NCBI RefSeq assembly: GCF_014892575.1
Contig: NZ_JADBGI010000004.1
Span: 188,282 to 252,281, forward strand
DNA length: 64,000 bases
Reading direction: 5' to 3'
From: Nocardiopsis coralli
GTDB lineage: Bacteria > Actinomycetota > Actinomycetes > Streptosporangiales > Streptosporangiaceae
The number at the start of each line of letters is the position of its first letter. Within the stretch, counting starts at the first letter, position 1. The translations under genes were made by a program, and so were the position numbers. Below, piece after piece: positions 1 through 9,328 of this stretch. The notes below the pieces were generated by a model, which did no database searches, had not been told where the DNA came from, and was given only the letters and a program-made list of their open reading frames with translations.

Positions 1-1103
1 CGCGGGCTCGTGAGGACCTCGCTGCTGACCACCTGGTTGGCCAGCGCGGCCATGAACATCTGCTGCCGGTCGATGCGTCCGATGTCGCCGCCGTCGCCGA
101 TCTCGTAGCGCGCACGTACGAAGGACAGTGCGGTCTCCCCGTCCAGCACCTGGTCGCCGGCGTCGAGCTCCAGGTCGGAGCGGTCGTCCTCCATCGGCTC
201 GGGGATGCACATCTCCACCCCGCCGATGGCGTCGACGACGTCGCGGAAGCTCGCGAAGCTCAGGTGCACGAAGTGGTCGATGCGGATGTCGGTCAGCGAC
301 TCGATCGTGTGCACCACACACGGAGGACCGCCGTGGTAGAGCGCCGCGTTGATCATGCCGTAGTGGGGGTGCGTGCCGTCGGTCTCGCCGTAGGGTTCGC
401 AGCCCGGGAGCTCGACCAGGGAGTCGCGGGGGAAGCTCACCACGGACGCACGGTCGTCGGGGGAGATGTGCGCGAGCATCAGGGAGTCGGAGCGCTCGCC
501 CTCGAACTCCTGCGTGTAGGCGGGACTGTCCTCCTCGTACCCGTCGGAGCCGATGAAGAGCACGTTGACCGCGTCGTCGATGGCGTCCGGGCGGTCCTCC
601 TCGACCAGAACCGACTCGATGTCGTGCTGGTCCATGTCGGACCGGAGCGAGTGGTAGTAGGCGTAGGCGCCGCCGACCAGGGCGACCATCACCAGGGCGA
701 GCGAGGCGGCGGACCACAGGAGGGCCTTGCGCCACCGGCGCGGCCGCACCGGTTTCGCTGCCGGGGCCGCCTCCGCGGCCTTCTGCCCGGGGGAGTCGAC
801 GTCGGGTTCGGGCTCCTCGGGCTCCGCCTCGTCGAACGCGAGGTCGGCCTCGACCTGTTCGATGCCGGGCTGTTCGGCGTCGTCCGCGGGGCCGTCGGTA
901 CTGGTCTCTTCCGTGCCGGTGTCCTCGGTGCCGGTCTCCTCCGGCTCCTCGTCCTTCCCGTCCGCACCAGTGCCCTCAGTGGTCACTTCATTTCCCTCCG
1001 TATCCGAAGCAGGTGTGGGGACGCCTCCGGGTTCGGCAGGGGAGGAGGGGGAGCGGTCGTCGTCCGGACCGGGTCCGTTTTTGTTGTCGTCGTCAGCGGC
1101 CAT
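1..1103 (-). CDS. LytR-CpsA-Psr family protein (3' end missing)
   Basis: LCP proteins are membrane-anchored enzymes that attach polyprenyl-phosphate-linked glycopolymers to peptidoglycan outside the cell. Visible parts, in order: a very acidic, Glu/Asp/Pro/Thr-rich cytoplasmic tail of about 120 residues, a basic patch (RPRRWRK), one membrane segment near residues 127-148, and the start of the LCP domain with NVLFIGSDG, SFPRDS and FVRARYE...GRIDRQQ. The conserved arginines of the phosphate-binding pocket lie in the last two. The gene runs off the left edge, so the C-terminus is unseen. ATG at 1103 is the most upstream in-frame start. A GTG at 986 has a better GGAGGG ribosome site and would shorten the acidic tail by 39 residues. 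The family call is firm; the start is not. Confidence 0.9.
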   Translation of the reverse strand, partial: MAADDDNKNGPGPDDDRSPSSPAEPGGVPTPASDTEGNEVTTEGTGADGKDEEPEETGTEDTGTEETSTDGPADDAEQPGIEQVEADLAFDEAEPEEPEPDVDSPGQKAAEAAPAAKPVRPRRWRKALLWSAASLALVMVALVGGAYAYYHSLRSDMDQHDIESVLVEEDRPDAIDDAVNVLFIGSDGYEEDSPAYTQEFEGERSDSLMLAHISPDDRASVVSFPRDSLVELPGCEPYGETDGTHPHYGMINAALYHGGPPCVVHTIESLTDIRIDHFVHLSFASFRDVVDAIGGVEMCIPEPMEDDRSDLELDAGDQVLDGETALSFVRARYEIGDGGDIGRIDRQQMFMAALANQVVSSEVLTSP

Positions 1104-1509
1104 CGTGCAATCTCGGTGGTCCCGGGCGACGGGGCGGGCCGAGGACCGCGTCGTCGCCCGGCAAGGGTCAGTGGTCCGTGTGCGGAGTGGAGCGGGGGGC
1201 GGGGGGTGCGGGCGACCAGGTCCGGTGCAGAGGATGGGGACACGGGGCCAGGACGGGGATGCCGACACCCACGCGTGGCGATCCTAGGTGAAGTTGTCTC
1301 CGGTGGCGTGCTCGGGTTGTCCGCGAGCGGGAGTACTGACCGCAATTGCGCCGCACAATTCCTTCGCAGGTCGGGCGCCTTCTGGCGCTCCCGAGCCCGA
1401 CTTTCTCATCCTTGTGCGGACGAAGGCCGGTGTGACCCGCCGAAATCACCAGGACGGGCACACCGGCAGTGTCTTCGGGCAGAAGCGACCCTGTTCGGCC
1501 AGGTGTCGT
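1104..1509. other. Intergenic region, no gene
   Basis: About 400 bases between the LCP gene start and the end of the next minus-strand gene. No reading frame here has a ribosome site or recognisable protein. It should hold the minus-strand LCP promoter. The one structured element I see is the dyad at 1344-1360, listed separately. Confidence 0.6.
1344..1360. promoter_or_regulatory. Near-palindromic AT-containing dyad
   Basis: AATTGCGC, one base, GCACAATT: a 17-bp dyad with 7 of 8 pairs matching, in otherwise GC-rich spacer about 240 bp upstream of the LCP start. Its position and symmetry suit an operator. No specific regulator family is recognised. Confidence 0.3.
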
Positions 1510-2214
1510 CTACTCGTCGTCGTCCCAGAAGGCGCTGTTCTCCTTCTCCTTCTTCTGCGCCTTGTCGGTCTCGGTCTCGGGGATCTTGGTCGCGGTCTTG
1601 GCCGAAGCCTTCGCAGCGGGCTTCGGGGCCGGCTTGGCGGCGGTCTTGCGGCGGGCCGTGCCACCGCTCGATCCGCCCTTGCCGCCGGTGTGGCGGGGGC
1701 GTTCGGTGACCGCGGTCTTGGTGATGGGCTCGCTCGGGGCGGTTGCCTCGCCCGACCGCATGCGCAGTGCTTCCTCCTCGACGGAGAGCATCGTGCGGAC
1801 GTTGGAGGGCACCTCGGGCAGGCGCTCCGAACGCAGGTGCGCGCCGAGCACCTCCAGCGCGTGGTCGCACAGCAGGCGGCGGGCGCGTTCGGCGTTGACC
1901 CCGCTGAGCTCCTCCAGCTCCGGCAGCGAGCGTTCGCGCAGGAGCCGGATGAGGTCGCGGAGCCGGTCGCGGGTCTTACGGTCGGTCATCGCCATGACCG
2001 TCATCTCCGCCTCGCCGAGGAAGTTGTCACCAGGGCTGTCGGAGTCGCGCTCGGAGATGAAGGCGCTCATCAGGCTCCGTGCCGAAGTGCGGGAGGCGGA
2101 CCTGGTGTCGGTGCGCCGGGTCAGGCGTGCCTGGAACGCGGTGACGGCCACGCTGGTGACCAGTGCGATCCCGGCACCCACGAGCAGAGCGGTGAGAACT
2201 TCGGTGTCGAGCAC
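1510..2214 (-). CDS. Small membrane-anchored protein, unknown function
   Basis: A 234-residue protein with an N-terminal membrane segment (about residues 5-26, MLDTEVLTALLVGAGIALV onward). A charged, probably helical middle follows, and then a low-complexity Ala/Lys/Pro tail (KPAPKPAAKASAKTATK) ending in the acidic FWDDDE. The layout of one membrane anchor, a cytoplasmic helical domain and a basic disordered tail fits a scaffold or nucleic-acid-contacting membrane protein, but I recognise no family. It starts with GTG at 2214 behind a GGAAAGG ribosome site. The downstream gap to the LCP gene is about 400 bp, so co-transcription is uncertain. Confidence 0.7.
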   Translation of the reverse strand: MLDTEVLTALLVGAGIALVTSVAVTAFQARLTRRTDTRSASRTSARSLMSAFISERDSDSPGDNFLGEAEMTVMAMTDRKTRDRLRDLIRLLRERSLPELEELSGVNAERARRLLCDHALEVLGAHLRSERLPEVPSNVRTMLSVEEEALRMRSGEATAPSEPITKTAVTERPRHTGGKGGSSGGTARRKTAAKPAPKPAAKASAKTATKIPETETDKAQKKEKENSAFWDDDE

Positions 2215-2324
2215 GAGGGGACCTTTCCGGGCGGGGGCCGCGCGGTTCAGGCGTGGGGAACATCGAGGGGGCCGCGCGGTGATCGGTGACTATTCGCCAC
2301 TTCGGTGAGGGTTGTCAAGTGTTC

Positions 2325-3533
2325 CTACCCGGCGAGGAATGCGTTGACCGCTTCCGGTGAGAGGATCTCCTCGGCCACCATCGCAGCGCATCCGCGCACG
2401 CCGGCCTCGTCCCACAGCGAGCTCGACACGACCCGCAGCTGCCGGGTCGCCAGGGCGGTGCACTGCGAGAAGATCACCTCGCGCACGCCGGCCACGAGGT
2501 GGTCGTAGGCCTCCGACAGGTCCCCGCCCAGCACGATGGTGTCGGGGTTGAGGAGGTTGACCGCGCCGGCCAGGGCCTCGCCCAGGCGCCGCCCTGCCCC
2601 GCGCACGAGGGTGACCGCGACCGGGTCGCCGTCCAGTGCCAGGGACACCAGTTCCTTGAGCCCGTCGACGTCCCTGCCCTGCTCCGCGGCGGCGTTGAGC
2701 AGCGCGCGCCCGCCCGCGACGGCCTCCAGGCAGTCGGTGTTGCCGCAGCGGCACGGCAGCCCGCCGCTGTCGCGCACGGGGATGTGGCCGAGTTCCCCGG
2801 CGGCGCCCAGCGACCCGCGCAGCAACCTGCCGCCGGAGACCAGCCCTGCTCCTATGCCCGTGGAGGCCTTGACGAAGACCATGTCGTCCGGGCGGCCGTG
2901 GCCCCCGCACAGGTGCTCGCCGACCGCCATCACGTTGACGTCGTTGTCGACGGTCACGGGGACGGGCGCGGGCAGGTGCTCGGCGATGAGCGGTCCGAGC
3001 GCGACCCCCGCCCACGGGCCGAGGAAGGGGCGGTAGGCGGCGCGTCCGGTGTGGTACTCGACGGTCCCGGGGAGCCCGATGCCGACGCCGCGCACGGAAC
3101 CGGTGTCCCTGCCCAGTGAGGCGAGCTGTTCGCGCCAGGTCTCCAGGAGCCACGGCACGGTGGTCTCCGGGCCGCCCTCGAGGTCGGGGGAGCCGGGCGT
3201 GCGCACGAGCACCGCGCCGTTGAGGTCGCACACGGCGGCCTGGCTGCGGGCCATGCCGAGGGCACTGGTGAGGATCAGCCCCGAGGAGGCGTCGAACTCC
3301 AGGAGCGTGGGCGGGCGGCCGCCGCCGGAGGGGGCACCGTTGCGTTCGACGACGAGCCCGCCGCCGACGAGCTCGGCCACGCGCAGCGCCACGGAGGGGC
3401 GCGAGAGGCCGGTGGTGCGGGCGATCTCCGAGCGGTTGGTGGCCGTGCCGGTGCGGATGAGCTCCAGGATGTGGCCGCTCGTGGCGGTCGAAGACAGGCG
3501 TCCCGGGGTTCTGGGCATGCCACATTGAACCAT
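2325..3533 (-). CDS. ROK family transcriptional regulator
   Basis: NagC/XylR-type repressor with an N-terminal winged helix (NRSEIARTTGLSRPSVALRV, about residues 33-52) and a C-terminal ROK sugar-kinase-like domain. The domain carries DNDVN, the GELGHIP motif and the zinc ligands CRCGNTDCLE. Such regulators bind phosphorylated or free sugars and control sugar catabolism. It is divergent from zwf-edd-eda with about 180 bp between starts, so it is probably the local regulator of the Entner-Doudoroff operon, though this is inferred from position only. Starts at 3548 (GTG), 3533 (ATG, AAGG six bases upstream) and 3518 (ATG) are all in frame; 3533 is chosen on the ribosome site. Confidence 0.88.
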   Translation of the reverse strand: MVQCGMPRTPGRLSSTATSGHILELIRTGTATNRSEIARTTGLSRPSVALRVAELVGGGLVVERNGAPSGGGRPPTLLEFDASSGLILTSALGMARSQAAVCDLNGAVLVRTPGSPDLEGGPETTVPWLLETWREQLASLGRDTGSVRGVGIGLPGTVEYHTGRAAYRPFLGPWAGVALGPLIAEHLPAPVPVTVDNDVNVMAVGEHLCGGHGRPDDMVFVKASTGIGAGLVSGGRLLRGSLGAAGELGHIPVRDSGGLPCRCGNTDCLEAVAGGRALLNAAAEQGRDVDGLKELVSLALDGDPVAVTLVRGAGRRLGEALAGAVNLLNPDTIVLGGDLSEAYDHLVAGVREVIFSQCTALATRQLRVVSSSLWDEAGVRGCAAMVAEEILSPEAVNAFLAG

Positions 3534-3586
3534 CCGTGGCCTTGGCACACCCAGGCGCGAGAAACGGTGCGCGGTTATGTAAATAA

Positions 3587-3632
3587 TTGTTCAGAAGTGT
3601 GCTTGGTTTTTGTTCATACTCCGGCCTATGGT
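3587..3632 (+). promoter_or_regulatory. Candidate zwf promoter with direct repeats
   Basis: TTGGTT (3603-3608) and TATGGT (3627-3632), spaced 18 bp, form a plausible housekeeping promoter ending about 80 bp before the zwf start. TTGTTCA occurs twice (3587-3593 and 3610-3616), 23 bp apart, overlapping the -35 region. This is the AT-rich core of the divergent ROK/zwf spacer, and the repeats are candidate ROK sites. No footprint evidence is available. Confidence 0.4.
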
Positions 3633-3714
3633 CGGAAGAGGGTCAGTCGACCTGGAACGACCCCCTTCTCCCGCGCACCCCCCCACCGCGCCTCTCCCCG
3701 ACGGAAGAACCGAC

Positions 3715-5190
3715 ATGCCTCAGCCACCCGCGTCCGGACCCACCGACCTCGTGGTCTTCGGCGGCACCGGTGACCTGGCCATGCGCAAGCTCCTGCCGTC
3801 ACTGCACCTGCTCGACCGCGACGGCCGCCTCGACCCCGGGACCCGCGTCGTCGCCGTGTCCCGCGACGGCCTCACCGCCGCCGACCTGCGCGACAAGGCC
3901 GCAGCCGCGATCCGTGGACACCACGAGGTCAACGACCCCGACGTCCTGCGCCGTTTCCTCGACCGCCTCGCCCACGTCACCGTCGACGTCGGCGGCGACC
4001 CCCGCGGCTGGAACGACCTCGCCGACGCGCTCACGCCCGGCCGCGACCGTGTCTTCCACCTCGCCGTCCCGCCCATGCTCTCCGGTGCCATCTGCCGCGG
4101 TCTGCGCGACGCCGGACTGGCCGTGCCCGGCTCCCGCGTCGTGCTCGAGAAGCCCCTGGGCCGCGATCTCGCCTCCGCGCGCGAGGTCAACGCCGAGGTC
4201 GCCGAGGTCTTCCCGGAGGCCGACACCTACCGGATCGACCACTACCTGGGGAAGGAGACGGTGCAGAACCTGCTCGTGCTGCGGTTCGCCAACGTCATCC
4301 TCGAACCCCTGTGGAACTCGCGCTGGATCGACCACGTGCAGATCACCGCCGCCGAGTCGGTCGGTGTGGGCGGCCGGCGCGGTTATTACGACACCTCCGG
4401 CGCCATGCGCGACATGGTGCAGAACCACCTGCTCCAGCTCCTGTGCCTGACCGCGATGGAGCCGCCGTCCAGCTACGACCGCGACTCAGTACGCGACGAG
4501 AAACTCAAGGTCCTGCAGGCGCTCACGCCGCTCACCGGCGACCGCGTGCACGAGGACACCGTGCGCGGACAGTACGGTCCCGGCAGCGTCGGCGGCGAGG
4601 AGGTCGTCGGCTACCTGGACGAGGCCGGCGGACCCGCCACCGGCGACACCGAGACCTTCGTGGCCCTGCGTGCCGAGGTCGCCAACTGGCGCTGGGCCGG
4701 CGTGCCCTTCTACCTGCGTACCGGCAAGCGCATGGAACAGGCGCGCTCGGAGATCGTCGTGCGGTTCCGGGAGGTGCCGCACACCATCTTCCCCGGCGCC
4801 GACGGCCTCCCCGGGCCCGGACACCTCGTCATCCGCCTCCAGCCCGACGAGGGCATCCACCTGACCATGACGGCCAAGGAACCCGGCCCCGGAGCCCCGC
4901 GGCTGCGCCCGGTGCCGCTGAAGCTCAGCTTCGCCGACACCTTCGACACCCGCTCGCCCGAGGCCTACGAGCGGCTGCTGGCCGACGTCCTGGCCGGCGA
5001 CCCCACCCTGTTCGTGCGCCGCGACGAGGTCGAGGCGGCCTGGCGCTGGGTGGACCCCGTGATCGCCGCGTGGACCGACCACCACACCTCCCCCGAGATC
5101 TACCCGGCCGGGAGCGCCGGCCCCGCAGGCGCCCACCGGCTCATCGGCCGCAACGGCCGGACCTGGTACGAACAGGAGCAGACACGATGA
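3715..5190 (+). CDS. zwf: Glucose-6-phosphate 1-dehydrogenase
   Basis: Oxidises glucose 6-phosphate to 6-phosphogluconolactone with NAD(P)+, the entry step to the Entner-Doudoroff and pentose phosphate routes, in the cytosol. An N-terminal Rossmann motif ([10 protein letters not shown], about residues 13-22) is followed by the substrate and catalytic segment RIDHYLGKE near residue 173. The length of 491 residues is normal for the family. The reading frame is open 35 codons further upstream, but that extension is Pro-rich and unlike the family. ATG 3715 sits behind GGAAG and puts the Rossmann motif where it belongs. It overlaps edd by ATGA. No 6-phosphogluconolactonase or gnd gene is adjacent. 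Confidence 0.96.
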   Translation: MPQPPASGPTDLVVFGGTGDLAMRKLLPSLHLLDRDGRLDPGTRVVAVSRDGLTAADLRDKAAAAIRGHHEVNDPDVLRRFLDRLAHVTVDVGGDPRGWNDLADALTPGRDRVFHLAVPPMLSGAICRGLRDAGLAVPGSRVVLEKPLGRDLASAREVNAEVAEVFPEADTYRIDHYLGKETVQNLLVLRFANVILEPLWNSRWIDHVQITAAESVGVGGRRGYYDTSGAMRDMVQNHLLQLLCLTAMEPPSSYDRDSVRDEKLKVLQALTPLTGDRVHEDTVRGQYGPGSVGGEEVVGYLDEAGGPATGDTETFVALRAEVANWRWAGVPFYLRTGKRMEQARSEIVVRFREVPHTIFPGADGLPGPGHLVIRLQPDEGIHLTMTAKEPGPGAPRLRPVPLKLSFADTFDTRSPEAYERLLADVLAGDPTLFVRRDEVEAAWRWVDPVIAAWTDHHTSPEIYPAGSAGPAGAHRLIGRNGRTWYEQEQTR

Positions 5191-7001
5191 CCGCGCACGT
5201 CGAAGTCCATCCCGTCGTCGCAGAGGTGACCCGCCGCCTCGCCGAACGCAGCGCCGACAGCCGCGCCGCCTACCTGGAGCGCATCCGGGCCGCCGCGAGC
5301 GAGGGCCCGGCCCGCAGCTCCCTCGGATGCGCCAATCTCGCGCACGGGTTCGCCGCGTGCGGCGTCTCGGACAAGCTCAAGCTCTCGGGCGAGGTGACCC
5401 CGAACCTGGCGATCGTGTCGGCCTACAACGACATGCTCTCCGCGCACCAGCCGCTCAAGGACTACCCGGACCTCATCAAGTCGGCGGTCTCCGAGGCCGG
5501 CGGCGTCGCCCAGTTCGCCGGCGGTGTCCCCGCCATGTGCGACGGCATCACGCAGGGGCGGGCCGGCATGGAACTGTCGCTGTTCAGCCGCGACGTCATC
5601 GCGATGTCCTCGGCCGTGGCGCTGTCCCACGACATGTTCGACGGCGCCCTCATGCTCGGCGTGTGCGACAAGATCGTCCCTGGCCTGCTCATCGGCGCCC
5701 TGTCCTTCGGCCACCTGCCCGTGGCCTTCGTCCCGGCCGGCCCGATGCCCTCCGGCCTGCCCAACCGCGACAAGGCCAAGGTGCGGCAGCAGCACGCCGA
5801 GGGCCAGGTGGGCCGCCGCGAGCTGCTGCAGGCCGAGTCCTCCGCCTACCACGCGCCCGGGACCTGCACCTTCTACGGCACCGCGAACTCCAACCAGATG
5901 CTCATGGAGGTCATGGGTCTGCACCTGGCCGGCGCGAGCTTCGAGCCCCCGGGCACCCCGCTGCGCGAGGCCCTGACCGCTGAGGCCGGGCGCCGCGTGC
6001 TGGGACACACCGCCGTGAGCGGGCACCACGTCCCGGTCGGTGAGCAGATCGACGAGCGTGCGGTCGTCAACGCCGTCGTCGCGCTCCTGGCCACCGGCGG
6101 GTCCAGCAACCACACGCTGCACCTGGTCGCGATGGCGCGCGCCGCCGGCATCGAGCTCACCTGGGACGACTTCGCCGCGCTGTCGGACGTCGTGCCGCTG
6201 CTGACGCGCATGTACCCCAACGGCGCCGCGGACGTGAACCAGTTCCACCAGGCCGGCGGCATGGCCCACCTCATCGGTTCCCTGATCGACGCCGGGCTGC
6301 TGCACGAGGACGTCGACACCGTCATGGGCCGCGGGCTCTCCCAGTACCGCAAGGTCCCGCAGCTGACCGATGACGGATCGCTGACCTGGGTGGACGGCCC
6401 GGTCGAGAGCGGTGACAAGGACGTGCTGCGCGGTGCGGAGGACCCCTTCGCCCCCGACGGCGGCCTGCGCATGCTCGAGGGCAACCTCGGGCGCGCGGTC
6501 ATCAAGGTCTCCGCGGTCGCCTCCGAACGCCACGTCGTGGAGGCGCCCGCGCGGGTCTTCGACGACCAGGCGCAGTTGCAGGAGGCCTTCGCCGCGGGTG
6601 AGCTGACCGGCGACCTCGTGGCCGTGGTCCGGTTCCAGGGCCCCAGCGCCAACGGCATGCCGGAGCTGCACAAGCTGACCCCGTCGCTCGGCGTGCTCCA
6701 GGACCGGGGCCAGAAGGTCGCCCTGGTCACCGACGGCCGGATGTCGGGCGCCTCGGGCAAGGTGCCCGCCGCCATCCACGTCTCGCCGGAGGCCGCCCAC
6801 GACGGCCCGCTGGCGTACATCCGCGACGGCGACCCGGTCCGACTGGACGCGTCGCAGGGCACACTGGACGTGCTCGCCGATCTCTCCGGCCGGGAGGCGG
6901 CCCGCCCGAGTGTGGACTCCTCCGCAGGCACCGGACGGGAACTGTTCGCGGCCATGCGCGGAGCGGTCGGCCCGGCCGAGACCGGCGCCGGGGTCCTGTG
7001 A
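5187..7001 (+). CDS. edd: 6-phosphogluconate dehydratase
   Basis: Converts 6-phosphogluconate to 2-keto-3-deoxy-6-phosphogluconate (KDPG). It belongs to the IlvD/Edd iron-sulfur dehydratases. Characteristic segments are [19 protein letters not shown] (about residue 117), GVCDKIVPG (about 158) and [13 protein letters not shown] (about 225), which include the conserved cysteines that hold the cluster. The C-terminal [18 protein letters not shown] is also typical. The length, 604 residues, matches Edd rather than the shorter dihydroxy-acid dehydratases. Its position between zwf and eda makes the Edd assignment firm. ATG 5187 lies inside the zwf stop, with AGGAG upstream. Confidence 0.96.
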   Translation: MTAHVEVHPVVAEVTRRLAERSADSRAAYLERIRAAASEGPARSSLGCANLAHGFAACGVSDKLKLSGEVTPNLAIVSAYNDMLSAHQPLKDYPDLIKSAVSEAGGVAQFAGGVPAMCDGITQGRAGMELSLFSRDVIAMSSAVALSHDMFDGALMLGVCDKIVPGLLIGALSFGHLPVAFVPAGPMPSGLPNRDKAKVRQQHAEGQVGRRELLQAESSAYHAPGTCTFYGTANSNQMLMEVMGLHLAGASFEPPGTPLREALTAEAGRRVLGHTAVSGHHVPVGEQIDERAVVNAVVALLATGGSSNHTLHLVAMARAAGIELTWDDFAALSDVVPLLTRMYPNGAADVNQFHQAGGMAHLIGSLIDAGLLHEDVDTVMGRGLSQYRKVPQLTDDGSLTWVDGPVESGDKDVLRGAEDPFAPDGGLRMLEGNLGRAVIKVSAVASERHVVEAPARVFDDQAQLQEAFAAGELTGDLVAVVRFQGPSANGMPELHKLTPSLGVLQDRGQKVALVTDGRMSGASGKVPAAIHVSPEAAHDGPLAYIRDGDPVRLDASQGTLDVLADLSGREAARPSVDSSAGTGRELFAAMRGAVGPAETGAGVL

Positions 7002-7053
7002 CCCGGGTCCGCACACACCTCCATCCACCTCGTTTCCACGGGAGAGCACACAG

Positions 7054-7686
7054 ATGACGACGAAGCCCGCCTCCGGGGCCGACCTGTTGGACCTGGCGCC
7101 GGTCATGCCGGTGGTCGTGGTCGACGACCCCGCCACGGCCGTGCCGCTGGCCCGCGCGCTCGTGGCCGGCGGGCTGCCCGGAGTCGAGATCACCCTGCGC
7201 ACCCCGGGCGCCCTCGAGGCGATCGAGCGGGTCGCCGGCGAGGTGCCCGAGGCCGTGGTGGGCGCGGGCACCGTGACGACACCGGAGCAGGCGTCGGCGG
7301 CGGCCCGGGCCGGGGCGTCGTTCCTGGTCAGTCCGGGTTGCACCCCGCGTCTGAGCGCGGCGGTGGCCGAGACGGGGCTGCCGTTCCTGCCGGGTGTCTC
7401 CACGGTCTCGGAGGCCCTGGAACTGCTGGAGCGGGGCGTGCACGAGATGAAGTTCTTCCCGGCCGAGGCGTCGGGTGGTGCGGCGTTCCTGAAGTCGCTG
7501 GCCTCCCCGCTGCCGCAGGCGCGCTTCTGCCCGACCGGCGGGATCACCGTCGACTCGGCGCCCTCCTACCTCGCGCTGCCCAACGTGGGCTGCGTGGGCG
7601 GCAGCTGGCTCACGCCGTCCTCGCTGATCGAGGTGGGGGACTGGGACCGCGTGACGGAGCTGGCGCGGGAGGCCGCCCAGCTCTGA
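7054..7686 (+). CDS. eda: KDPG aldolase
   Basis: Cleaves KDPG to pyruvate and glyceraldehyde 3-phosphate, completing the Entner-Doudoroff pathway. It is a class I (Schiff-base) aldolase of 210 residues. The Schiff-base lysine falls in HEMKFFPAE at residue 133 and the general acid/base glutamate in GVEITLRT at residue 45, the same numbers as I recall for the E. coli enzyme. GAGTV and SPGC are further family motifs. It is third in the zwf-edd-eda operon, 52 bp after edd, and is followed by a strong hairpin terminator. The start is ATG 7054 with GGAGAG upstream. Confidence 0.96.
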   Translation: MTTKPASGADLLDLAPVMPVVVVDDPATAVPLARALVAGGLPGVEITLRTPGALEAIERVAGEVPEAVVGAGTVTTPEQASAAARAGASFLVSPGCTPRLSAAVAETGLPFLPGVSTVSEALELLERGVHEMKFFPAEASGGAAFLKSLASPLPQARFCPTGGITVDSAPSYLALPNVGCVGGSWLTPSSLIEVGDWDRVTELAREAAQL

Positions 7687-7708
7687 CGGCCCCCTGAAGA
7701 CAGCACTC

Positions 7709-7742
7709 GTGCGGGTGCGGACCACGGTGTCCGCGCCCGCAC
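7709..7742 (+). terminator. Terminator of zwf-edd-eda
   Basis: A 14-bp stem with one G-T wobble (GTGCGGGTGCGGAC / GTCCGCGCCCGCAC) and a 6-nt loop, starting 22 bp after the eda stop. GTTCTTGT follows. A long GC stem with a weak T tract is usual for actinomycete terminators. Confidence 0.8.
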
Positions 7743-7787
7743 GTTCTTGTGTGCACCCCTGGAGAACCCTTGCGCTCCTGTGTGGGG

Positions 7788-7825
7788 CTTGCTAGAAATA
7801 CTTGCACGAAAATCTTAGTGCCAAG
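7788..7825 (+). promoter_or_regulatory. Tandem CTTG repeats before the Mo-hydroxylase operon
   Basis: Two adjacent 13-bp units, CTTGCTAGAAATA (7788-7800) and CTTGCACGAAAAT (7801-7813), are followed by CTTAGTGCCAAG. CTTGCAC (7801-7807) and GTGCCAAG (7818-7825) form an imperfect inverted repeat. This is the most AT-rich part of the spacer and lies about 150 bp upstream of the operon start, so it probably binds a regulator. No regulator gene is adjacent. Confidence 0.4.
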
Positions 7826-7973
7826 TAAAACTCTGCCCCCGTTGACTCGGATCGTTTCGACGTAGACGCCGCTTATTCGTGTTCTGTTGCGAGCGTATGT
7901 CGATCCCCTGGCTGTCGATTCATCTGAGTTCTAAAATACCGTCCCCTGGGGCACGGCACAGAGGAGACCGCGC

Positions 7974-8837
7974 ATGCAGTTGCTGGCCAGCCGTACGGGC
8001 TGGGTGTCCCCCACACACCGATCACTCCCCCGGGTCCGGCTGCTGCGGCCCGGTTCCGCTGCCGAGGCCGTCGCCGCGCACACCGAGGAAGGGCCGGACG
8101 CGCGTTACCACTGCGGCGGCACCGACCTCGCGGCCCAGTTCCGCGAAGGGCTCGCCCCCAGCGCCCTCGTCCACCTCGGCGGCGTTCAGGAACTGCGCAG
8201 CATCACCCACACCGACGACGGCCTCCACCTGGGCGCCGGCGTCGACCACGCCACCGGTTCACTCGCCCCCGACGTCGTCAGCCTCCTCCCCGGCCTCGCC
8301 GACGGCTGGGGACGCATCGCCACCGTGCGGATCCGCTTCACCGCGACGCTCGGCGGCAACCTCATGGCACGCCGCACCCGCTACGAGATGCCGATCATGC
8401 TGCGCGCGCTCGGCGCACGCCTGCGGTTCCTCGGCCCCGACGGCGTCTTCGAGACCGAACCCGTCGACCTGTGGGAGGACGCACCGCCCGCCGCGTCGCT
8501 CCTGCTCGGGGCCCGCATCCCCGAACCCGGACGCGTGCGGCTCGCCTACGACCGGTCCCTGCGCCCCGTCATGACCGTCGCCGTCGCCCTGCGCGAGACC
8601 GACACCGGCATCCACGGCCGCGCCGTGCTCGGGTCGGAGTACCGCGCGCCCCGCGCCGTCGACTTCGACCTCACCGACCACCCCCGCGACGAGGCGGGGC
8701 TGACCGCGCTCGCCCAGGACACCGCAGCCCGCTTCGACGACTCCGTGGGTGACCCGGTCACCTCGGCCGACTACCGGCGCCGCGCCGCCGCCGTCCTGAT
8801 CCGGCGCCGACTCCAGGACCTGCTGAAGGGGGCCTGA
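7974..8837 (+). CDS. Molybdenum hydroxylase, FAD-binding subunit
   Basis: Medium subunit of the xanthine dehydrogenase/CO dehydrogenase family, which passes electrons from the Fe-S subunit to an acceptor through FAD. The 287-residue protein has the FAD-domain features YHCGGTDLAAQFREG (about residues 45-59) and TVRIRFTATLGGNLM (about 118-132). The latter corresponds to the usual IRN.AT.GGN motif, with asparagine replaced by phenylalanine. The start is ATG 7974 behind GAGGAG. It is first of three tightly packed genes in the order M-S-L. The physiological substrate cannot be told from this subunit. Confidence 0.88.
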   Translation: MQLLASRTGWVSPTHRSLPRVRLLRPGSAAEAVAAHTEEGPDARYHCGGTDLAAQFREGLAPSALVHLGGVQELRSITHTDDGLHLGAGVDHATGSLAPDVVSLLPGLADGWGRIATVRIRFTATLGGNLMARRTRYEMPIMLRALGARLRFLGPDGVFETEPVDLWEDAPPAASLLLGARIPEPGRVRLAYDRSLRPVMTVAVALRETDTGIHGRAVLGSEYRAPRAVDFDLTDHPRDEAGLTALAQDTAARFDDSVGDPVTSADYRRRAAAVLIRRRLQDLLKGA

Positions 8838-8839
8838 CC

Positions 8840-9328
8840 ATGTCCGACAAGACCACCGTCACCTACCGGCTCAACGGGACCGAGCGCTCCGAGACCGTGC
8901 CCGCCAACACCGTGCTCGCCGACCTGCTGCGCGAGCGCCACGGCATGACCGGGGTGAAGCTGTCCTGCGAACGCGGGGTCTGCGGCAGCTGCACCGGGCT
9001 CGTGGACGACCGCCCCGTCGCCACCTGCTCGATGATGGCGTTCCAGGTCGAGGGCGCGAACGTGGAGGTCGTCGACGGGGAGTCCGCCGACACCCACCTC
9101 GGCGCCGCCCAACAGGCCTTCCGCGAGCGCGGCGGGTTCCAGTGCGGGTACTGCACCTCCGGGATGCTCATGCTCACCGCCGCCCTCCTGCGCCGCGACC
9201 CCGACCCCGACCCGGCAACGGTCCGGGCCTGGATCAGTTCCAACGTCTGCCGCTGCACCGGCTACGAGATGATCCTCGAATCGGTGCTGCGTGCCGGCGA
9301 GATCGTGCGTGAGGGGGAGGGCGAGTGA
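8840..9328 (+). CDS. Molybdenum hydroxylase, 2Fe-2S subunit
   Basis: Small subunit carrying two 2Fe-2S clusters. The plant-type ferredoxin cluster ligands are in CERGVCGSC plus the later VATC. The second, helical domain supplies CGYC and CRC (GGFQCGYCTSGM, NVCRCTGYE). The length of 162 residues is standard. It begins 2 bp after the FAD-subunit stop, and its end overlaps the large-subunit GTG by GTGA, implying coupled translation. Confidence 0.94.
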   Translation: MSDKTTVTYRLNGTERSETVPANTVLADLLRERHGMTGVKLSCERGVCGSCTGLVDDRPVATCSMMAFQVEGANVEVVDGESADTHLGAAQQAFRERGGFQCGYCTSGMLMLTAALLRRDPDPDPATVRAWISSNVCRCTGYEMILESVLRAGEIVREGEGE

